64,000 bases of DNA from Pseudaquidulcibacter saccharophilus (GTDB taxonomy: Bacteria; Pseudomonadota; Alphaproteobacteria; Caulobacterales; Aquidulcibacteraceae), in the NCBI RefSeq assembly GCF_019455445.1, contig NZ_JAHWUS010000002.1:496001-560000 (forward strand), in the 5' to 3' direction. Position 1 is the first letter of the stretch. Each line of letters starts with the position of its first letter. The notes under the pieces were generated by a model. That model searched no databases. It was not told where the DNA came from and saw nothing but the letters and a program-made list of their open reading frames with translations. Shown piece by piece: positions 58,626 to 64,000 of this stretch. The position numbers were made by a program, and so were the translations under genes.

Positions 58626-59588
58626 ATGGATTTCATGAACGCTTTGGTAATGGGTGCCCCACTTTATTCGTGGGCATTATTTCTTTTAATAGTATTTGTT
58701 CTTTTGGCATTTGATCTTGGTATATTGAGTAGAGACAAAAAAGCAATTGGAATAAAAAAGTCACTTCTTTTATCGTCATTTTATATTGCAATTGGCTTGT
58801 CATTTTCTCTATTTGTAAATTGGCAAATGGGAAGCACAAAGGCATTTGAATATGTAACTGGTTTTATAATTGAAAAGACATTGGCAATTGATAACGTCTT
58901 TGTGATTGCCATGATATTTTCATATTTCGCAATACCTAATCACTTACAACATCGCGTATTATTATTAGGAGTCTTGGGTGTATTAATCCTACGTGGGATA
59001 ATGATATTTGCAGGTGCTGCAATAGTTGAGAAATATGAGTGGGTTTTGTATATTTTCGCGATTTTCTTGATTTTCACTGGCATAAAAATGCTCTTGGACA
59101 AAGGCGGTCATAGCGATTTATCTGAAAATAAACTTTTACAATGGGTAACAAAAAAACTACCTATCACAGATAAATTACACGGTGAGAAATTCATTGTAAC
59201 ACAAGATGTCGGCGGCAAGATTAAAACCTTTATCACCCCCCTATTTCTAGCGTTATTAATGGTTGAATTTGCCGATCTGATTTTTGCTATTGATTCAATT
59301 CCTGCAATTTTCGCCATTACAACCGATCCATTCATTGTATTTACATCGAACATCTTTGCAATACTCGGCCTAAGGGCATTATATTTTGCCTTGGCTGCAA
59401 TGATTGATCGATTTGAATATCTTAAATATTCATTGGGTGCGCTATTAATATTCATTGGTGGCAAAATATTCGCGGCAGATTTATTAGGCCTTGAGAAGTT
59501 TCCGCCGCAATGGGCACTAGGAATAAGTGCGGTGATTATCACACTCGGAATCTTACCGTCATTCCTAATTAAGGAACAAGGTAAATAA
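58626..59588 (+). CDS. TerC/Alx-family membrane protein
   Basis: Integral membrane protein, 320 aa from the chosen ATG, with eight or nine predicted helices. The family acidic motifs are present: EKTLAIDNVFVIAMIF and MVEFADLIFAIDSIPAIFAI, whose Asp residues lie in the membrane and are thought to bind or carry metal ions. In E. coli the related Alx exports manganese; tellurite resistance is the historical label and need not apply. I chose ATG 58626 (MDFMNALVMGAPLYSW); the ATG at 58635 is an equally good alternative. The gene has its own promoter and a structured leader. Confidence 0.9.
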   Translation: MDFMNALVMGAPLYSWALFLLIVFVLLAFDLGILSRDKKAIGIKKSLLLSSFYIAIGLSFSLFVNWQMGSTKAFEYVTGFIIEKTLAIDNVFVIAMIFSYFAIPNHLQHRVLLLGVLGVLILRGIMIFAGAAIVEKYEWVLYIFAIFLIFTGIKMLLDKGGHSDLSENKLLQWVTKKLPITDKLHGEKFIVTQDVGGKIKTFITPLFLALLMVEFADLIFAIDSIPAIFAITTDPFIVFTSNIFAILGLRALYFALAAMIDRFEYLKYSLGALLIFIGGKIFAADLLGLEKFPPQWALGISAVIITLGILPSFLIKEQGK

Positions 59589-59669
59589 CTTATAAACAAC
59601 ATTTTAAGCCGATTTTATCCATTATTTGTTATTATCATCAACAAACATCCAAATAAGTTGGTGGGAATT

Positions 59670-60269
59670 ATGAAAAAGATAAAATCGGCTTTTGTGCTTT
59701 TGGCATTAATGTTTTCTGCGGGATGCGTAACAACAAATGTTGCGCCACCAAAAAACCAGGCAGATGCTTGTGCAATTTTATCTGAAAAAAACAAATGGGA
59801 AAAACCAACCTTTAATGCAGCATATGATTGGGGTGTTTCACCTGGAACAATATTATCATTCATAAAACATGAAAGCTCTTTTCGGCATGATGCAAAGCCA
59901 GTTGATAAAAACGGCAACAAACTTTCATCTGCTTATGGGTATTCACAAGCACTTGATGGAACGTGGGCTGACTATGAAAAGGCACGCGGTAGTGGAAAAC
60001 GAAAAAAATATGAAGATAGCGCTGATTTCATAGGCTGGTACCTTGATAGAATATCAAATCAAACTGGCGTTCAAAAAAATGACGCCAAGAACCTATATTT
60101 GGCATTTCATGAAGGCCCAGCAGGCTATAAACGCGGAACATATAAAGGCAAAACTTGGCTTATAAATTATGCCGAACGCGTTGAAAATCAAGCCGAAATT
60201 TATGATAATCAACTTGCACGTTGCCAAAAAGGTAAAATGAAAAAATTTATGCGTTTAGCTGACAATTAA
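59670..60269 (+). CDS. Lipoprotein with SLT-type lytic transglycosylase domain
   Basis: 199 aa from the ATG at 59670, which follows GGTGGGA; four upstream codons starting at TTG are not used. The signal peptide ends in a lipobox FSAGC (Cys19), so it is membrane-anchored. The catalytic Glu is Glu68 in SFIKHESSF, followed by SSAYGYSQALDGTW and, further on, a typical FHEGPAGYKRGTY. It cleaves peptidoglycan by a transglycosylase reaction. The domain is small, close to the EmtA/MltE size, and no LysM or amidase domain is attached. Confidence 0.88.
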   Translation: MKKIKSAFVLLALMFSAGCVTTNVAPPKNQADACAILSEKNKWEKPTFNAAYDWGVSPGTILSFIKHESSFRHDAKPVDKNGNKLSSAYGYSQALDGTWADYEKARGSGKRKKYEDSADFIGWYLDRISNQTGVQKNDAKNLYLAFHEGPAGYKRGTYKGKTWLINYAERVENQAEIYDNQLARCQKGKMKKFMRLADN

Positions 60270-60325
60270 AAAATCAATGCCTGTTTTGCGGTAGATTTTC
60301 GCCTTTCATGCTATAAATTACCCGC

Positions 60326-61396
60326 ATGAATAAAGAAATTTTAAAAACCGATTTTCAAAGCCTGTATAATGCATTATTGAGCCGTGATGATGCGTATGAA
60401 GGTTTGGCATTTGTTTGCGTAAAAACCACCGGTATATTTTGCCGACTTTCATGTGCGGCACGCAAACCCCTTGAAAGCAATATTGAATTTGTAGCCTCAA
60501 TAATTGAGGCAAAAAATAAAGGATATCGCGCCTGTCTACGCTGCAAACCAGAAGAGAGCAAAAAGCCACTTTCGCTGCTTACAGCAAGAATGATTGAAGA
60601 ACTCAACAAAAATCCGCAAAAACGCTGGGATAGTGATGCAATCAGGGTCTTGGGAATTGATGAAAGCACCTTGCGCCGTTCATTCCAACGTGATTTTGGC
60701 ACAACCTTTCTAAAGTTTGCACGTGAACACCGCCTTGGTGCAATAGTCTCCGACCTTGAGAATGGCGGCAAAATAATAGAAGCACAATTGGATGCAGGAT
60801 ATGATTCTTCAAGTGGGTTTGTGGAAGCCGTTAAAAAACAAATAGGCACAAGCCCCAAAGGTATAAAATTTCAAAGAATCTTAAGCGCCAAATGGCTTGA
60901 AACACCGATTGGCCCGATGCTTGGGGTTGCAGATGATGAAGGCTTACATCTACTCGAATTTGCCGAGCGTAAAGGACTTCCTAAAGAAATTGAAACCACA
61001 AAAAAGCGTATTGGCGCAATTGTTTTCCGCAACCACCCCATATTAGAAACAACCGAAATTCAATTAAACGAATATTTCCAAGGTACACGTCAAATATTCA
61101 ATATTCCGATTGCGCAATTTGGAACGCCATTTGAAAAATCTGTCTGGGCGCAATTGCAAACAATTCCTTTTGGCACAACACGTTCTTATGCCGCCCAAGC
61201 AAAGGCAATTGAAAACCCCAATGCAGTGCGTGCCGTTGCACGTGCCAATGGCTCAAACAAGGTTGCAATCATTGTCCCATGCCACCGTGTAATTGGCTCT
61301 GATGGCTCTATGACAGGTTATGCAGGAAAAATATGGCGCAAGGAGTGGTTATTGACGCATGAGCGCAAATTTATGCCTTCGCAGGAACAATCGTAA
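60326..61396 (+). CDS. ada: Ada bifunctional methyltransferase and transcriptional regulator
   Basis: Repairs alkylated DNA and activates the adaptive response. 356 aa. N-terminal Ada zinc domain with C39, C43, C70 and C73 (GIFCRLSC, ACLRCKP), C39 being the methylphosphotriester acceptor; an AraC-type helix-turn-helix (about 100-180, RVLGIDESTLRRSFQRDFG); and a C-terminal O6-methylguanine methyltransferase with Cys319 in IIVPCHRVIGSDG. All expected residues match the E. coli order. Its 3' end overlaps sufA on the other strand by 26 bp. Confidence 0.97.
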   Translation: MNKEILKTDFQSLYNALLSRDDAYEGLAFVCVKTTGIFCRLSCAARKPLESNIEFVASIIEAKNKGYRACLRCKPEESKKPLSLLTARMIEELNKNPQKRWDSDAIRVLGIDESTLRRSFQRDFGTTFLKFAREHRLGAIVSDLENGGKIIEAQLDAGYDSSSGFVEAVKKQIGTSPKGIKFQRILSAKWLETPIGPMLGVADDEGLHLLEFAERKGLPKEIETTKKRIGAIVFRNHPILETTEIQLNEYFQGTRQIFNIPIAQFGTPFEKSVWAQLQTIPFGTTRSYAAQAKAIENPNAVRAVARANGSNKVAIIVPCHRVIGSDGSMTGYAGKIWRKEWLLTHERKFMPSQEQS

Positions 61397-61733
61397 CGCT
61401 TTCACCACAGCCACAAGCATCGGTTTGGTTTGGATTGCGGAAGGTGAATTTGGAATGGAATTTATTGGTTTCAATATCGATTTCGGTGCCGATTAAAAAT
61501 AAAACTGCATTGGCGGCAATAATTATCTTAACGCCTTTATCCTCGATCAATTCATCATATTTTTCAGGGGCTTCGGCATATTCCATTGTATATTCCATGC
61601 CGGCACAACCACCATTTTTAACCCCAACACGCAAATAAGGTTTATCGCCATTGGCAATAATTTCCTTCACCCTTTCTGCCGCTTTATCAGAAAGGGTAAC
61701 AAGTTTTGGTTTTTGGCGTATTTTTGTTTCCAT
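61371..61733 (-). CDS. sufA: A-type Fe-S cluster carrier (SufA/IscA family)
   Basis: Carrier that receives and passes on iron-sulfur clusters, 120 aa. The three conserved cysteines are C43 (GGCAGMEYTM), C107 and C109 (ACGCGESVTI). The N-terminal 15 residues are a variable extension. It is the last gene of the sufD-sufS-sufT-sufA series, 7 bp after sufT. It overlaps ada convergently by 26 bp. Confidence 0.94.
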   Translation of the reverse strand: METKIRQKPKLVTLSDKAAERVKEIIANGDKPYLRVGVKNGGCAGMEYTMEYAEAPEKYDELIEDKGVKIIIAANAVLFLIGTEIDIETNKFHSKFTFRNPNQTDACGCGESVTIVPAKA

Positions 61734-61740
61734 AATCTCA

Positions 61741-62091
61741 CTAAAACATATTTAAAATAAGTTTGGCTTCATCGGACATATTGTCTTTTGTCCATGGCGG
61801 ATCAAAAGTTATAATCGCGGTTGCCGAATTAACCCCATCAACTGTCAACGCCGCCTCTTCCACCTGTTGCGGAATAATTTCAGCCGCAGGGCAAGCAGGT
61901 GCAGTTAGGGTCATGGTAACTTCAACATGACCTTCATCATTAATATCGACCTTGTAAATCAGACCCAGTTCATAAATATCAACCGGAATCTCTGGGTCAT
62001 AAACCCCCTTGAACGCACTAATAAGATCATTAGTAATACGTTCTTTCACTTCTTGGTCGTCATAATCGTATATTTTTTGTTCTTTTAACAT
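61741..62091 (-). CDS. sufT: SUF system assembly protein SufT (MIP18/DUF59 family)
   Basis: 116 aa; the MIP18-like fold is seen in GVYDPEIPVDIYELGLIYKV (about 29-48) and MTLTAPACPAAEIIPQQVEE, with the conserved Cys in APACP. Family members help load clusters into apoproteins; they are not scaffolds themselves. It is 10 bp after sufS and 7 bp before sufA, the standard alphaproteobacterial suf order. Confidence 0.93.
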   Translation of the reverse strand: MLKEQKIYDYDDQEVKERITNDLISAFKGVYDPEIPVDIYELGLIYKVDINDEGHVEVTMTLTAPACPAAEIIPQQVEEAALTVDGVNSATAIITFDPPWTKDNMSDEAKLILNMF

Positions 62092-62101
62092 ATCCTACCT
62101 A

Positions 62102-63316
62102 TCAAGTAAGGAATTCAATTGCTTTTTCAAGAGATTTGGCAAAAATTTCCACCTCTTGAAGTGTATTATATGCAGCGAAGCTGGCACGCGCCGAGGCATT
62201 AACCCCCATCCGTGTCATTAGGGGTTGCGCACAATGATGCCCCGCCCGAATTGCAACACCATATTTATCCAAAATTTGGGAAATATCATGGGGATGAACA
62301 CCATCAACAACAAATGATAAAATCGCTGCCTTATCAATGGTTTCGCCAAGGATTTTAACACGGTTATTTTTCCTAATTGCCTCAGTTGCCGCAATTAATA
62401 ATTCTTTTTCATGGGCATGGATTGCATCACGATCTTGTGCTGAAATCCAATCAATTGCCGATTTTAAACCAACCGCTTCAGTAATTGGTGGTGTACCTGC
62501 CTCAAACCTAAATGGTGGCTCGTTAAAAGTTACACCTTCTTGGGTTACGGTCTCAATCATTTCACCACCACCCAAAAATGGCGGGAGTTTGTTTAATTCG
62601 GCAAATTTCCCGTATAAAACTCCAATACCACTGGGCCCATAAAGCTTGTGTGATGAAAATACGTAAAAATCGCAATCAATGTCTTTTACATCGACTTTTT
62701 CATGCACAATCCCTTGTGAGCCATCAATAATGACTTTTGCGCCAATTTCATGCGCCATGTTTGCCATTTCTTTGATTGGTAATCGTGTACCCAAAACATT
62801 TGAAATATGTGCAAAAGAAACAATTTTTGTTTTCTCGCTCAATAATGATTTGAAATGTTCTAGGTTTAATGCACCATCATCATTAATCTTAGCCCATTTA
62901 ACCACAGCGCCACTTCGCATCGCCAGCATTTGCCACGGAACGATATTAGCGTGGTGTTCAAGCTCGGTAATTACAATTTCATCACCCGGAACGAGGCTTT
63001 GACCTAATGTATAAGCGAGCAGATTAAGCGCCTCGGTCGCTCCTTTGGTGAAAACTACTTCACCCTCATTGGCATTGATAAAGTTTTCAGTTGCTTTACG
63101 GGCATCTTCAAAGGCATTGGTGGCTTCATTGGATAAAGTATGTAAACCACGATGCACGTTCGCATATGAAGTGCTCATAAAATCACTCATGGCATTAATA
63201 ACGCAATCAGGTTTTTGTGCCGATGCGCCACTATCCAAATAAACCAATGGTTTTCCATTCACTTGACGTGAAAGGATTGGAAATTGGGAGCGTATTTGGT
63301 TTACATCAAATGTCAT
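62102..63316 (-). CDS. sufS: Cysteine desulfurase SufS
   Basis: PLP enzyme that removes sulfur from cysteine and delivers persulfide for Fe-S assembly. 404 aa. PLP-binding Lys224 (FSSHKLYGPSG) and catalytic Cys362 in RAGHHCAQPLM identify the class II (SufS) type with a short loop. HHANIVPW and VIIDGSQGIVH are further markers. The ATG shares one base with the sufD stop. No SufE appears in the window, so the sulfur-transfer partner is elsewhere. Confidence 0.97.
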   Translation of the reverse strand: MTFDVNQIRSQFPILSRQVNGKPLVYLDSGASAQKPDCVINAMSDFMSTSYANVHRGLHTLSNEATNAFEDARKATENFINANEGEVVFTKGATEALNLLAYTLGQSLVPGDEIVITELEHHANIVPWQMLAMRSGAVVKWAKINDDGALNLEHFKSLLSEKTKIVSFAHISNVLGTRLPIKEMANMAHEIGAKVIIDGSQGIVHEKVDVKDIDCDFYVFSSHKLYGPSGIGVLYGKFAELNKLPPFLGGGEMIETVTQEGVTFNEPPFRFEAGTPPITEAVGLKSAIDWISAQDRDAIHAHEKELLIAATEAIRKNNRVKILGETIDKAAILSFVVDGVHPHDISQILDKYGVAIRAGHHCAQPLMTRMGVNASARASFAAYNTLQEVEIFAKSLEKAIEFLT

Positions 63317-64000
63317 TAGCCAACGATCTCATCAAGGCGGTTTTCAATCCGTGAAATTGCGTATTCACGTATATCGTCATATTGCAAATCATCAAAAACC
63401 TGCGACAAGAATGCTTTAATTAAAAGAATTTTGGCCGATTTTTGGCTTATACCACGTGCCTGCATGTAGAATAATGCGCTTTCATCCAATGCACCAATTG
63501 TATTGGCGTGTGAACATTCCACATCATCAGCATAAATTTCAAGACTTGGTTTGGCGTTAATCTTGCCACCATCTTCAAGCATAATTCCGCGATGCTCCAT
63601 AACCGCACTGGTTTTTTGGGCGTTACGCTCAACCTGAATTTTACCTTGGAAAACTGCATTGCCGCCTTCGCCAACAATACCACGTACCATTTCTTTGGTT
63701 TCGCAATTTGGGGCATGGTGATAAACGGTTGTTGTAATGTCATTATGCGCATTTTTCAAAAGATAGGCGGCATTGAAATTGCATTTCGCCCCCTCACCTA
63801 ATAAATGAACATCGGTTTCAATGCGTGACAACTCACCACCGCGCATAAGGGAAAATCCTGCAAACTCACCACCTTTGGCAACATTTACAATAGACTTCCT
63901 AATATCTTTTGCCCCAAATGTATCAGCATACATAATCCGTCTTAAAGACGCATTTTCGCCAATCTCAGCAAACATTAAGCCCGAAGAAAGCCCCGCATCG
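63316..64000 (-). CDS. sufD: Fe-S cluster assembly protein SufD (5' end outside window)
   Basis: Partner of SufB and SufC in the SufBCD scaffold. The window holds about 228 C-terminal codons and the frame is open to the edge (the last visible residues upstream read DAGLSSGLMFAEIGENASL), so the annotated ATG at 63975 is internal. Typical are KCNFNAAYLLKNAHNDITTT, FQGKIQVERNAQKTSAVMEH and ADDVECSHANTIGALDESALFYMQARG, the beta-helix core of SufD/SufB. The C-terminus ends in a charged helix. Confidence 0.93.
   Translation of the reverse strand, partial: DAGLSSGLMFAEIGENASLRRIMYADTFGAKDIRKSIVNVAKGGEFAGFSLMRGGELSRIETDVHLLGEGAKCNFNAAYLLKNAHNDITTTVYHHAPNCETKEMVRGIVGEGGNAVFQGKIQVERNAQKTSAVMEHRGIMLEDGGKINAKPSLEIYADDVECSHANTIGALDESALFYMQARGISQKSAKILLIKAFLSQVFDDLQYDDIREYAISRIENRLDEIVG

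Overview
The window is chromosomal, AT-rich (roughly 40% G+C by eye) alphaproteobacterial DNA. The main evidence is gene order: lon - tRNA-Val - tRNA-Asp - nuoA-N - birA - rnj - mce - proS - lolC - lolD all run on the minus strand, and the tig - clpP - clpX block feeds into lon. The ProS is the short type without an editing insert. The complex I is the split NuoC/NuoD 14-subunit type. glyQ-glyS-ppdK, sdhE next to mfd, and a sufD-sufS-sufT-sufA cluster agree with this. I cannot name a genus. No phage, insertion sequence, CRISPR array or plasmid function is visible.

Layout. 1-6965: end of a lipoprotein-release operon (lolC, lolD), proS, methylmalonyl-CoA epimerase, RNase J, an orphan lipoprotein and birA. 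6962-22652: complete nuoA-N set for the proton-pumping NADH:ubiquinone oxidoreductase, interrupted by an NTF2-like gene between nuoD and nuoE, and by a terminator, a GFA-family gene and a decayed-looking open frame between nuoF and nuoG. 22966-24309: a divergent O-antigen-ligase-like gene. 24372-24631: tRNA-Asp and tRNA-Val. 24731-31000: proteostasis block lon, clpX, clpP, tig. 31186-33075: small membrane protein plus sterol-desaturase-type hydroxylase, and a YdeI-like protein. 33181-38796: tRNA-Leu, unknown membrane protein, mfd, sdhE and a SleB-type cell-wall hydrolase. 38998-44664: ppdK, glyS, glyQ. 44857-52214: a degenerate PleD-like protein, pccB, a DUF3089 pseudo-hydrolase, a response regulator with a degenerate HPt-like domain, and parC. 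52666-55693: a secreted metalloprotease-like TPR protein and scoB/scoA. 55694-58625: nitrogen control (glnB, glnA), flanked by two structured regions that look like small RNAs. 58626-61396: TerC-family protein, lipoprotein transglycosylase and Ada. 61371-64000: SUF iron-sulfur assembly genes sufA, sufT, sufS and the 3' part of sufD.

How it works together. The core is energy and carbon metabolism: complex I, pyruvate phosphate dikinase, propionyl-CoA carboxylase beta with methylmalonyl-CoA epimerase, succinyl-CoA:3-ketoacid transferase and the SDH assembly factor. SUF would supply the many Fe-S centres of complex I. The rest is protein quality control, translation and repair. Most of the window is ordinary. 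The parts worth a second look are the interruptions of normally conserved blocks (no coaX beside birA, no hupB after lon, broken nuo cluster), three signalling or enzyme proteins whose catalytic residues are replaced, and the candidate RNAs around glnB-glnA-terC.
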